DNA from: Neocallimastix lanati (nom. inval.)
Taxonomy: Eukaryota > Neocallimastigomycota > Neocallimastigomycetes > Neocallimastigales > Neocallimastigaceae
Direction: 5' to 3'
NCBI GenBank assembly: GCA_016946835.1
Contig: JACVTC010000001.1
Span: 3,114,501 to 3,178,500, forward strand
DNA length: 64,000 bases
Positions 43,001 through 54,528 of the stretch are shown here, in pieces. The position numbers and the translations under genes are program-made. A model generated the notes under the pieces. That model had not been told where the DNA came from. It saw nothing but the letters and a program-made list of their open reading frames with translations, and did no database searches. Numbering within the stretch: position 1 is the first letter of the stretch; every line of letters begins with the position of its first letter.

Positions 43001-45140
43001 ATATATTTTGTTATTTATATAAAAAAAATAAAAATAATGTTAAATCTTTTATTATCATTATATAACTATCATATTATATTTTTGGATATTTATATTATTT
43101 ATTACAACTAATTATAATAATAGTTATAATGAACAATAAATTATTAACTATATATGTTAATTTAATTTAAATATAAATTATTAATATTATTATTATCATA
43201 ATTATTATTATTAATTTGATTATTATAATTATTATTTTAATTATGAAAGTATTATTATTATTAAAATTAATTATAAAAATTAATTAAATTATGTTAATTA
43301 TATTTTCCATAATGGCCGTTTTTTTTTTAAAAAAAAAAATAAAAATAAAAATATTAGTAAAAAATAATAGTAATCATTTATTAATGACCGTTAAAATTTT
43401 AATTTTTTTTTTTTTTTGAATTTTGACTTTCTTTCATGCAACTAATATGAGTAACCAGTTAAATTTTAAATTTTAAATAAATATTAAATAATTTTTTTTT
43501 TTTTTTATATATTTTTTTAATTTTCATATTAAATTAAAATTTTATTTTAATTAATTATACTTTCTCATATCTTATAAAAAATTTTATTTTTAAATATTAA
43601 TTCTTTTTTTAATATTATATTATAAACGGCAGATTGGACTAAAATAAAATAAAATAAATAAAATTAAAAAAAAAAAATTCCGTAATAATAACTTTAATAT
43701 ATATTATTAATTTCATTAATTTTAATTTTTTAAAGATAATAATATTTCATTATTAAGAATATCCTTTAATCTTTCCAATATGGAAAGAAATATATATATA
43801 TATATATATTTTTATTTGATTATTGATTCATTTTATTTTTAATTCAATAATTAATAAAGAAATAATTCCATTATTTCAAGAATAATTAAAAAAATTTGAT
43901 TTTCATTCTTTCATACTCTAAATGGAAAAAGTAAAAATATAAAAAAATTATATATATATTATATATATTATATTTATAACATATTTTAAGTATTTAAATA
44001 ACACTGTAACTGTACTATTTTATATACTAAACAACTAAACATATATCTAGTTAAACAAACTATATATAATAAAAAAAAATAAATAAATAATAATAATAAA
44101 TAAATATTTTTTTATTATTTATTATTATTGTTATTATTTTCTTGATAATATCTAGATCAACTTTTTTAATTTTATTTTCGAATTTTTTAAAAATTAAAAA
44201 AGAATATTTAATTAATTAAAATAAAATTATTTAAAATTAATTATATGAAAATAAATAAAAAAATAAATAAAAATTAAAATAATTTTAATATAATCAATAA
44301 TTGTATATATTACTGGTATCATTATATTATCTTTATTATTTTTTTTAAAAAAATTGAAAAATATATAAACCATTAATCATCATCTAGAGAGTAAAAAATA
44401 AAAAATAAGAAATAAAGAATTAAAAAAAAAATAATAATAAAAAATAAAAAAGAAAATTAAAAAAAGAAAATTAAAAAAATAAAAATAAAAAAATAAAATA
44501 AAAAAAAAAAAATAACAAATAAATAAAAAATAAATAAAATATTAATAAATAATAAATAAAAATTGTAAATAAAAAAATTTTAAATAAAAGTGTAAATAGA
44601 AACAAAAATAGAAACAAAAAACAAAGAATCTAAATAAAAAATAATAATAATAATAATAATAATATAAAATAATAATTAAAACTAATAATAAAAAATAGTA
44701 AATAATAAAATCTAAATATAAAATTAAGAATATACTTCTACTTATATACATATATATATAATATTAATTTTTATTTAGCTTTTGAAATATTTAAATTTCA
44801 TCAAAAAAATTGTATTATATATATATTATAAAATAAATTGTAATTAGATATTTATGAATATTAAAAATAAAAATATAATAGCATAACTATACTGTATTAC
44901 AAAAGAGTACAATAGAAATATTATAAAAAAAAAAAAAAAAAAAAAAAAAGTTAATTAAAGTATATATTTTAATTAAAAAAGAAAAAAAAAAATTAAAAAA
45001 CAAAATTGTTTTATTTATTTAACAAAGGCATCAAATAATATTCAAATAATTTATTTTTTTAGAAACTAAGTAAATTATTTAATTATCTTTTTTCCAAAAA
45101 AAAAAAAAAAAAAAAAAAAAATAGAATAAAATAAAGTAAA
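43001..45140. other. AT-rich spacer
   Basis: No gene seen. A-rich and T-rich low-complexity tracts dominate, notably 44390-44720 and poly(A) at 44930-44949 and 45096-45120. The region just before 45141 should hold the promoter and leader of the acidic protein gene. Confidence 0.5.
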
Positions 45141-46529
45141 ATGCGTTTTATTATTGCAACTTTCTTATTATTCAATGCTTTATTATGCTTAGCTGCTCCA
45201 AATCCTCTCAACAAAAGAGAAGATGAAAATGAGGAATCTTTGGTAACTTTATACGAAACTTATTATGAAACAGTTACTGAAATTGTTACTGAAACTTTAA
45301 ATGTAGATGCGGATGTTCCTACTTTATCTCCTGAAGCCGTTGAAAATATTGGTATTCCCGGCCTTGATGATGCTGATGAAATCATTATTAAAACTATCAT
45401 TGAAATTGAAGATGAAGTCGAAACTGAGAATGGAAATGGAAATGATGAAGTTGAAGATGAGATTGAAAATGGAAATGTAAATAATAATGAAGTCGAAACT
45501 AGAAATGGAAATGAAGAACTTAATGATGAAGAAAATGAAGAAGATGTAAATGAAAATGTAAATGAAGAAGTTGAAAATGAAAATCAAAATCAAAATCAAA
45601 ATAATGAAGTTGTAAATGAGGATGAAAATGAAAATAATGAAGTTGTAAATGAAGATGAAAATGAAAATGAAGAAGTTGTAAATGAAGATGAAAATGAAAA
45701 TGAAGAAGTTATAAATGAAGATGAAAATGAAAATGAAGAAGTTATAAATGAAGAAAAAAATGAAAATGAAGAAGTTGTAAATGAAGATGAAAATGAAAAT
45801 GAAGAAGTTAATAATGAGGAAAATGAAGAAGAAAGAAATAATGAATACCCCGTTGTCCCTACAACTCCTCCAACCAATGAAGAAGGAATTGTATCTGTAG
45901 ATGATGATAACAATAATGATTATAATAATGATGAAAATAATGATAACAATAATGATTATAATAATGATGAAAATAATGATTATAATAATGATTATAATAA
46001 TGATGAAAATAATGATTATAATAATGATTATAATAATGATGAAAGTAATGAAAGTAATGATGAAGAAGAAGGAAAGAAATCAGAAGATGAAAATGATCAA
46101 GTTGAAATAGAAAAAAGTGAAGAAGAAGAAGAGCAAGTAATCATTCAAAATGCAATCCAAGATGAAAAAAATGAAAAGAAAATGATATTTAAAGCTGATG
46201 TACTTAGACCTGAAATAAATAAATTAAAATTAAATATGGCTCCAATTAAACATGCAATTATTGATGCTAATGTTGATGTTGATATTGATGAAGCTGAAAA
46301 TAAAAAAGATCACAATAATAAAGCTCATAAAAAAAATATTATAAAGAAAATACAGAAAGGGGTTTCCTCCATCATGGAAAAATATTTAAAGGAGATTGAG
46401 GATATGGATATGGATGAAAATTCTTACATTAAAGCTAAAATCAATGCTAAAAAGATGGAAAATGAAGTGAATTCTTTCTTTAAAAAATTCTTAAAAATTA
46501 GTTCTAAAATAGACCATAAATTATATTAA
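45141..46529 (+). CDS. Secreted highly acidic Asn/Glu repeat protein
   Basis: A 462-residue single-exon ORF. The signal peptide MRFIIATFLLFNALLCLA is followed by AP and a Lys-Arg at 25-26, a classic Kex2 processing site. The mature protein is strongly acidic: an 11-residue repeat of EVVNEDENENE type (about residues 154-226), a short Pro/Thr hinge (YPVVPTTPPT), then NNDYNNDE repeats (about 257-305). The C-terminal 120 residues are different: Lys-rich, helical-looking and possibly folded (KKIQKGVSSIMEKYL, FFKKFLKISSKI). No catalytic domain, GPI signal or dockerin is seen. It could be a cell-wall, matrix or cation-binding protein, but function is not assignable. The ATG is preceded by AAAGTAAA and fits the signal peptide. 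The repeat DNA probably evolves by slippage. Confidence 0.8.
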   Translation: MRFIIATFLLFNALLCLAAPNPLNKREDENEESLVTLYETYYETVTEIVTETLNVDADVPTLSPEAVENIGIPGLDDADEIIIKTIIEIEDEVETENGNGNDEVEDEIENGNVNNNEVETRNGNEELNDEENEEDVNENVNEEVENENQNQNQNNEVVNEDENENNEVVNEDENENEEVVNEDENENEEVINEDENENEEVINEEKNENEEVVNEDENENEEVNNEENEEERNNEYPVVPTTPPTNEEGIVSVDDDNNNDYNNDENNDNNNDYNNDENNDYNNDYNNDENNDYNNDYNNDESNESNDEEEGKKSEDENDQVEIEKSEEEEEQVIIQNAIQDEKNEKKMIFKADVLRPEINKLKLNMAPIKHAIIDANVDVDIDEAENKKDHNNKAHKKNIIKKIQKGVSSIMEKYLKEIEDMDMDENSYIKAKINAKKMENEVNSFFKKFLKISSKIDHKLY

Positions 46530-46687
46530 TTTTTTTTTTCTTCTAATTTAATTTAATCTATCCTTTTTTATATTTTCAAATGAACTCATTTGAAATATAA
46601 ATATAAATATTTATATATATATATATCAATTTATCTATTCATCTATTTATTTTAATTTTTATTTTTCTAAAAAAAAATTAATAAATA

Positions 46688-46860
46688 TGATTAAAATTTA
46701 TTAAAGAAATATTTCATTATATTAATTATCATTCCATTAATAATAAAAAATTCAAAATTTATTAAAGAAATATTTCATTATAATAATAATTATTATAATA
46801 ATAAAAAATTTAAAATTTATTAAAGAAATATTTCATTATAGTAATTATTAAAGATTTCAT
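46688..46860. repeat. Three-copy direct repeat of about 60-70 bp
   Basis: The phrase AAATTTATTAAAGAAATATT followed by TCATTATA occurs at about 46694, 46756 and 46815, separated by variable ATAATAA-type sequence. It lies in the 3' flank of the acidic protein gene. Confidence 0.75.
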
Positions 46861-47207
46861 TTATAATAAAAAGTTTTATGATTATACAAAAAATTTATAT
46901 AAAATATTAATATAAAAAATACATTAAAATAATATTAATAATAATATTAATAATAATAAAAGTTAATATATATACTTTCTTTAATTCTTTGTATCATTAT
47001 ATTTTTTCAAAAAAAATTAAGGTGTTTTATATATTTTTATTTAAAATAAATTTAAAGCATGTAAAGATAATTATTTTATTATTTCTAATTATTAATGTAT
47101 TTTAATGTATATAAATATATATAATTATATATATATATATATAGAAAATTCCTTTTTTATAGCAATAATAATATATAAAAAGAAAATTCCTTTCTTGGAT
47201 ATTAAAG

Positions 47208-47208
<1 letters not shown>

Positions 47209-47290
<82 letters not shown>
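47209..47290. repeat. (TAA)n microsatellite
   Basis: About 27 uninterrupted TAA units. Confidence 0.95.
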
Positions 47291-47292
<2 letters not shown>

Positions 47293-47568
47293 TATAATTA
47301 TAAAAAAGAAAATTTATTAAACTATTTTTTTATAAAAATAAAAAATAAAGATAAAAATAAATTCAATAAGAAAAGTAAAATGCATCATAATAATTTTTAA
47401 CTATAACATTAAAATATATATATATATAAATATTTAAAGATTAATATTTTTTTTTTATTCTTGAAAATAAATAATATATAATATAATATACTATATAATA
47501 TATATTTATATAAAAGACATCTGTAATAATAAAATAATATAATTAAATTCAAATTAAAAACTAAAAAA

Positions 47569-47919
47569 ATGTCTTCCAATTCTTCTAATTCCTCCTACAA
47601 AAAAAATAATGGCATAATGCATAATCAACCATATCATTCAAATAACTTGAAAAAACTTATTACTACTAATGCTTTTACGAATAATCAACGCCGAGGACAT
47701 CCAAATTTAAACAGTTATCAAATTAATTCAAGTAATTTCAATATTAATGCAAATGTTACTCATAGTATAACTGATACTATAAAAGAAGATAATCAGAATG
47801 ACAATTCCAATATTGACATAAATAATAGTATAAATATCGATAATACCAATAATAAAGAAAATAATAAAACATTAAATAATTCAGAAAATTCAATAGAAAA
47901 TAATTCTGTTGAAGAATAA
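47569..47919 (+). CDS. Small Asn/Ser-rich hypothetical protein
   Basis: A 116-residue ORF from ATG in the context CTAAAAAAATGTCTTCC, which is A-rich just before the start as in other fungal genes. No family recognised. The N-terminal half has mixed composition (HNQPYHSNNLKKLITT; NNQRRGHPNLNSYQ); the C-terminal half is Asn-rich with Asp, Glu and Ile. No signal peptide or membrane segment is seen. It could be a complete small protein or a first exon. The N-rich tail may be slippage-derived, but the middle contains Arg, His and Pro codons that simple AAT repeats do not give. Confidence 0.4.
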   Translation: MSSNSSNSSYKKNNGIMHNQPYHSNNLKKLITTNAFTNNQRRGHPNLNSYQINSSNFNINANVTHSITDTIKEDNQNDNSNIDINNSINIDNTNNKENNKTLNNSENSIENNSVEE

Positions 47920-48224
47920 TTAGAAATATATATATAATAAAAAATAAAAACAAAAAATAAAAATAAAAATAGAAAAAATAAAAAAAAACTTAATACAAAT
48001 TCAAAAATAAAATAATAATATATTATATAATAGAGACATTTTTTTTAAAAAAAAAAAATAAAATAAAATAATCTTTTAATCTATACTATTCTAATATACC
48101 ATAAAATTTTGTTTTTTTTTCTTTAAATTTACACATATTAAAAATATAAATGTAATAATAATTGATTTCCAATATTATAAAAATTAAATAAAACCAAAAT
48201 TAAAAAAATAATAATAATAATAAT

Positions 48225-48229
<5 letters not shown>

Positions 48230-48266
<37 letters not shown>

Positions 48267-48292
48267 TTTTTCTTTCTTTCTTTCTTTCTTTC

Positions 48293-48324
<32 letters not shown>
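48230..48324. repeat. Compound microsatellite: (AT)n, T-run, (CTTT)n
   Basis: An AT run at about 48229-48258, then T12, then CTTT units to about 48310 and a final T-run, in direct succession. Confidence 0.9.
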
Positions 48325-48653
48325 AGGGTATATTAATTCAACAATAAAAAATCAATTTCAAATTAACTCAAATTCAAACTCAAAAAAAAAGAAAAATAAT
48401 CCAAAAATATTAAATGAATATCATTTAATTTTCAAGATAATATTTAATTATAGATAAACTTTGTAAATATTAAAAATAAGATATAAAAAAAAAAAAAAGG
48501 GAATAAAAAATTTTTTTATTTGTTTGATATAATTTCTAATATATTATTTACATGTTTTGTTTATTTGATATAAATATATACATATATATATTTTATTTGT
48601 TTGTATAATTTTTTTTTGTATTCTGTTTGTTTGTATAATTTATTATTATTATT

Positions 48654-48856
48654 ATTATTAGTATTAGTATTAGTATTAGTATTAGTATTAGTATTAGTAT
48701 TAGTATTAGTATTAGTATTAGTATTAGTATTAGTATTAGTATTAGTATTAGTATTAGTATTAGTATTAGAATTAGTATTAGTATTAGTATTAGTATTAGT
48801 ATTAGTATAAGAATTAGTATTAGTATTAGTATTAGTATTAGTATTAGTATTATTAT
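48654..48856. repeat. (TTAGTA)n hexanucleotide array
   Basis: About 32 copies of TTAGTA with two AGAATT interruptions (near 48768 and 48808), flanked by ATT units. It abuts the poly(A) end of LINE-A, whose tail is the T-run at 48868-48883 on this strand. Confidence 0.95.
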
Positions 48857-49738
48857 TATTATTATACTTTTTTTTTTTTTTTTATAGCCGCAATTATTGC
48901 GAACTTTAATCTTTATATATTTATTCTTATATAAAATACATGAATACTTTAAATCTTAATAAAAAATAAAAAAACACAGAATTAATAAATAAATAAAAAA
49001 AAATTATTTGTCCAATTGAACATAATAATAATTGAAATAGTAACGTGAAATAAAAAGTAATAATTAAAAATAAGTGTATAAATAAATTCAGAAAAAAGTT
49101 CATAGGCAACGAACCTAATCTCCTTATGGATTAGGGTTTGAATTGAATCTGAAAGAAATTATGGTCTTCTCCTTCAGAGGCATTGACCCTACTAGCCTGT
49201 CTTACTGCATTTTCAGCGTTGACGCTCCTTGGTTAGTTTGCGCTTATACTTTCGGAATAGTAACCCTTGCCGAGTATTAGCCCGAGGCATAATATCTGTA
49301 AAGAGAGCCGCAGATCGCACCAAGAATGGCGTTTTTGAATAATCACCAGAAATGATTTGGTTCTTAAACAAAATATTCCATTCCTTTTTATAATTTAAAT
49401 TTATTATATTTGCATCCCTTCCACCAAGAAGAAAGTTAAATAATCGGTACCACGTCACATATATAGTTACACACTCATTATTCAGAAAATTACTTAAATT
49501 ACCACGATTTTCACCAATTGAACTATTCACTAAATTAGAAGTAACGATATTATAATTTTCACTATTATTAATATTAGTTTTTCTATTTCCACTATCACTA
49601 TTTCTACTATTATTAACAATATTATTTCTATTGTTAATATTATTAGTATTATACACTTCGTTACTACTATCAGAATCAGAACTTTGTTCTATATTATTCA
49701 TATCTGTGATAACAGTGTCTACATTACTATTAGATATT

Positions 49739-49741
<3 letters not shown>

Positions 49742-49779
<38 letters not shown>

Positions 49780-49808
49780 GGCAGCAAACTTGTTTCATCT
49801 TTATTAAT
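49742..49808 (-). mobile_element. 67-bp LINE 3'-end insertion with 12-bp target-site duplication
   Basis: On the minus strand it consists of only the last 32 bases of a LINE-B-type 3' end (AATAAAGATG ... GCTGCCGTT) plus a 35-base poly(A). The duplicated target TTAGATATTGGA is present at 49730-49741 and 49809-49820. The 32 bases match the 3' end of LINE-B (49950-49981) exactly. It interrupts the C-terminal coding part of LINE-A. This is an extremely 5'-truncated product of target-primed reverse transcription. Confidence 0.85.
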
Positions 49809-49911
49809 TTAGATATTGGACAATATTTAGAAATAATATAAAATATTTCATAAAGAATTTCAATATCCCTAAAATATTTCATTCGAAATTCACGGAAAAG
49901 ATAGCATTTAG

Positions 49912-49915
<4 letters not shown>

Positions 49916-49952
<37 letters not shown>

Positions 49953-51721
49953 GGCAGCAAACTTGTTTCATCTTTATTAATTAAATATTTGATAAAATAC
50001 ATGTAATAAAATAATAAAAAAAAAAAAGATAAAAAAATAAACAAAAAATAAAACACAAAATAAAAATAAAATAATGGTATAATATATTCTAGTTTCATTT
50101 AATTAATATTTGTAAGACTTCACAAGGGCATTATTATACTGAAGTATAATAATTAACTTTGACTTCGCAATGTTAATCATAATTTTAAGATACAAAATTA
50201 TGATCTTCATTGGTTGCGCTAGCCCTGCTGGCCTGTCTTACTGTTTCTTCAGCATTGACGCTCTTGGTAGTAGTAGTACGATTCGATTTGAACCTATTGA
50301 ACAAAGACCATTGCTGGCCAATAGCAATAGGTATAATCGATTGGAGAAGTGCCGCAGTAATCACTAAGAACGGAGTATCAGAATAAGCACCTGATTTCAT
50401 CTGGCACTTAAATAGATCCTTCCATTCCCTTGTACTGTTATTAATACTTCGACCTCCAAGAAGGAAATTAAACACTTTTTCACACACACTAGAATCAATA
50501 TACACATTATTTTCAATACTATTACTAACATTACTAAAAATACTATTACTAATATTATTATTACTATTATAACTATTACTATTATTACTATTACTATTAT
50601 CATTATTACTATTAACAATATCATTTGTTAGGTTGCCACGGTAAAAAGCATTATATAAAAATAAAATTTTATCATTAACTTTACTACGAGTATGATTGAA
50701 AAAGGGACAATCAATTAACCAATGACTTATCCATTGTTTATTACTTTTACAACAGGGACAAAAATTAGGACACATTTGGTCCACTATTTTTGCAGCTTTA
50801 GCAATTCTAGCATCTAATCTATATCCGCTTCGTGCTCTCAATAGCCAATAGAAACCATATGAAAGATCAGGATAGTCATAACAAAGTTTTATAAATTTTG
50901 ATGTTTCTTCGAATTTGTTTTTGTCATAAAACTCAGCTTTAATAGAATTGATTTTCATATCTCTTTTCCAATAAAAATCCTTGATTTTATTATCGTTATT
51001 ACCTCTTTTCTCTAGTTTACGTTTAAGAGTTCTACTTTCTTTTGTCCATGTATATTTTCTAGATTTTGGAATATTATTAACTAAATAGGAAATAATACAA
51101 TTTGAATTTTTCCATTTATCAAAACATTTGACCTGAGACAAAGCACACTTAGCTGACAATGGAGGAATATGTAAATCTTTTGAAATAGAATATACATTAA
51201 TAAATGATTTGGCTTTTTGTATACCTGCAATCCATCTTAATCCTTTATTAATTAATTTCTGAGTATTATTTGTTCTCGTTTTATTCGAACCAAGTAAAGG
51301 TGCAAAGTAAGAGACTTTACTAAGTACATAAGAGTTAATTATAATCTTCTTAAATGGAATAGGAATTTTGGAATTTGAAAGAAATTTACTAACAGAAAAG
51401 AGAGCTTTAGTTACTTTAGAGTTAAGTAATTTAATAATAGGTTTCAACGATAAGCTTTTATCAAATGGTATACCTAAATAGGTATAACATTTAGTTATTG
51501 GAATTGGTTGACCAGCAAGATAAAAAGTAGGATCTCTTTTATTTTGAAAAAGAGGTGTGTCTGGTCGAATCACCATCGTTGCACACTTATTAATTCCAAA
51601 ATTCATCATATTAAATTTAGCCCATTCATTTACCTTCTTAAGCATTTTTTTCAACTTAGTTCTTGACGGTGCGCATAGAACAATATCATCTGCAAAGAGT
51701 CCACCACAACATCTAGATTCG
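49916..51721 (-). mobile_element. LINE-B: 5'-truncated non-LTR retrotransposon inserted in LINE-A
   Basis: The poly(A) tail is the T34 run at 49916-49949, preceded on the minus strand by AATAAAGATGAAACAAG. The target duplication ATTTAGAAAA lies at 49906-49915 and 51722-51731. An open frame runs from about 51717 to 50185. It starts inside the reverse transcriptase just before the active-site box (GGLFADDIVLCAPS), then KCATMVIRPD, CYTYLGIPFDKS, the zinc knuckle CPCCKSNKQWISHWLIDC, an Asn/Ser low-complexity linker and FNFLLGGRS. The stop follows EDHNFVS. Most of the RT fingers/palm and any endonuclease are missing, so it cannot move by itself. Apart from the truncation the frame is intact over about 1.5 kb, suggesting a relatively recent insertion. 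Confidence 0.88.
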
Positions 51722-51821
51722 ATTTAGAAAACCAATGTTCCAATCGAGGATTACTATTTTTTCTATAACAACAAGGACACCTTTCAGGATAGTCTTCTTC
51801 AATCATTTTGGTGGCTTTGGC

Positions 51822-51824
<3 letters not shown>

Positions 51825-51862
<38 letters not shown>

Positions 51863-54337
51863 CAGGGAAGAGAATACACTTCCAAAAACTTTATTAAATT
51901 TTATTTTAAAAAATACATGTAGGTGAAAAGTACATTAGAAATTAAAAATAAAAAATTAAAAAATAAAAAATAAAAAATAAAAAAGCTCGAAAATACTATG
52001 TATTTCGGCAAGTTGTACTATGCGGGAATTTTACCCTTCCTATCAAATAAAAAAGAAATAAAATTTAGAAGTAACATCCTTAAAATAGATAGTGTGGTGT
52101 CCACTAAACTCTCCCCGGATTCATCATTTATTGAGCTACTAGGGCGAGAATCACCCTTCGTAGTAATAGATGATAATCCTGTATTTTCATTATGCCTTAT
52201 CAGTACGACGTCGACGCTCTTGGTTAAGTTTGATATTTTGCAATACCTATCAAATAATAGCTCAAACGAACTACTTATGATAGGTATTGCATTTGTTAAG
52301 AATTACGCCAAGCCCACAATTTTTGGAACAGGTGACTCAGATGAACCTTTGAAAAGTAGTTCATTTAAATGTCTCTGTTCCCCACTATCGAAATGTAGTT
52401 CATTTAAAACTAAAGTCCCACCAAGAAGGAACAAGTATATATAATGATTGATATAATCTTCAAAATCAGAAATAGAGTCATAGGAAGAAAGAGGATTAAA
52501 CGCTCTAATCTTCCTAAGGAATAAAACATAGAGATCATCGATGAAATTTAAAGAATTCCATCTAAAAGATGCAAGAGCATCGCATTTAAAAATCCAATGT
52601 TCAAAAGATTGATTACCTTCACCACAACATGGGCAGGACTTTGGACAATCTTCTGAAACTCTACCCATTCTAATAGCAATAGTAGTATTGTATTTATAAC
52701 CACAGCGTAAACGTATAATCCACGAAAATCCTAAGTTGAATTGGGGATATTTTAAGCTAAGCATTATTATAGCTTTATTGTTTGAGAACTTGTTACTATC
52801 GTAGTTTTGACCTTTAATACCTTGAAATCTGGAAACTGATTTCCAGTAACGTTCTATAATATCGTCATATTTTACACATTTATATTTTTTGATTTTTTTA
52901 TATAGTGTTCTAGATTCTTTAGTCCAGGAATAATAAGGCATTTTGGGAATAGATTTAATAAGATCCTTTATGATACAGTTTGATTTACTCCATTTTGCAA
53001 ATGATTTAATCTGTAAGGCTGCGCAGATACCAGCAATAGGAGGGATGCTTAGATCTCGAGATAAAGCATAAGTACTCATTGTTGAATTATGTCTAATATA
53101 GTCATTGTTTTCTGTATTTGTTTTACCATTTTTAGAGAAGGAACCGATACACCAAAATAGACCAGTATTAATTAATGTTTGAATTCTAGCCGTTCTAGAT
53201 TTGTTTGAACCAAGTAAAGGAGAATAATAAATTACTTTACTAATAACAAAGGATTGAAGAACTTTTTTCTTGTATACAATAGGAATAAGTTTATTTGAAA
53301 AGAAACGTGTAAATGAAAGAAGGGATTTTCTAACTTTAAAATGCATGTGAGATATAATGTGTTCTAGTAGGAGATCATCTGAAAAAGGAATACCAAGATA
53401 GACATAACTAGAAACTTTAGGAATATCATTCTTTCCTAAATAGAAGGTTGGATCACTATAGTTTGGAGGAGGTTGGAAGTTCATTGGTTTTATAACCATA
53501 GTTGCACACTTTTCAATACCAAAAGTCATTTCATTTAAATTAGCCCATTTATGTACCTTTTTTAATAATTTTTCTAAATTTTTTGCACTTGGAGCAATGA
53601 GAACAACATCATCAGCAAAGAGTCCACCACAACACTTTTTTCTTCCAACATTAACACCATACTTTTCACAGTCATTTAGTATATCATTGATGAATAAATT
53701 GAATAAGATTGGAGATAAAGGACAACCTTGACGAACACCTCTTTTAATAGGAAATTCATTTGATAACATTGAAGCAAATCGAGCACGTGCTTTAGATGAA
53801 GTATATAAATTACAAAGAAAATCAAAACATTTACCGCGTACTCCATAGTGATATAATTTAGTAAGAATGTTAAAAATAGGAACTGAATCATAAGCTTTTT
53901 TAAGATCTAAAAAAGCTAAATATGTGAATTTTCCTTGGAATTTTCTTCTTTGACAAATTTCTCTAACGGAAATGAATAAACTAATGCATTCTTCGCGGTT
54001 GCGAAATCCAAATTGTTCAGGTCTAATGAAATTGTGTGAGAGTGCGTAAGTAGATATTCTATCTGTTATAATTTTTGAAATGATTTTTAGTCCAACGTTA
54101 ATGAGAGAAATACCTCGATAATTACTACAATCTGATAGGTCACCCTTCTTAGGAATTGATACAATAGAAGCTGAGTTCCATTTTTTAGGAAATGACCCAT
54201 TCCATATTTTATTAAATATCAATTTTAGACACTTTCCAGCAGCAGGATGTGATTCTAGTAATTCTTCGTTACAAAAAAGAGCTTTGTAGAATTCAATCGG
54301 AATACCATCGGGGCCGTGTGCTTTGTTATTTTTCATC

Positions 54338-54388
<51 letters not shown>

Positions 54389-54528
54389 CAGGGAAGAGTA
54401 TTTTTCATCGATGAAATAGTTTTTTTAATATCTTCAATCGTAATAGGACCATTTATATTCCAGGTAGTGGATCTAAGACTAATATTCCTTAAAGCATGAT
54501 TCCAGTAATTACGATTAAGGCTGTGACC
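51825..54528 (-). mobile_element. LINE-C: non-LTR retrotransposon with near-complete RT, inserted in LINE-A
   Basis: The tail is T35 at 51825-51859, preceded on the minus strand by AATAAAG and ...CTTCCCTGTCT. The 14-bp target duplication GTGGCTTTGGCAAC lies at 51811-51824 and 54529-54542. The coding frame, read across the small insert at 54341-54399, begins near ITIEDIKKTISS. It includes HGPDGIPIEFYK, YLAFLDLKKAYDSV (first catalytic Asp), GVRQGCPLSPILFNLFINDI, GLFADDVVLIAPS (active-site DD), YLGIPFSDDL, zinc-type CPCCGEGNQSFEHWIFKC and YLFLLGG. A TAA at about 52303 ends the frame, but homologous sequence (FLTNAIPIISSS) continues beyond it. No endonuclease domain, so it is 5'-truncated. Its RT is the most complete in the window. 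Confidence 0.9.
54341..54399 (-). mobile_element. 59-bp LINE 3'-end insertion with 13-bp target-site duplication
   Basis: On the minus strand it is 14 bases (ACTCTTCCCTGTCT) plus a 45-base poly(A), flanked by ATTTTTCATCGAT at 54328-54340 and 54400-54412. Thirteen of the 14 bases match the 3' end of LINE-C. It sits inside the RT frame of LINE-C and adds a spurious Lys run there. It is therefore the youngest layer of the nest. Confidence 0.88.

Noticed and set aside
45596-45913. Ser/Phe-rich minus-strand ORF opposite the acidic protein
   Set aside because: Antisense shadow of the NEDENE repeats; the plus-strand frame has a signal peptide and full length.
52303-54408. A single long ORF read as a protein beginning with a Lys-rich run
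   Set aside because: The Lys run and its start codon come from a 59-bp retrotransposed stub inside LINE-C, not from the original protein.
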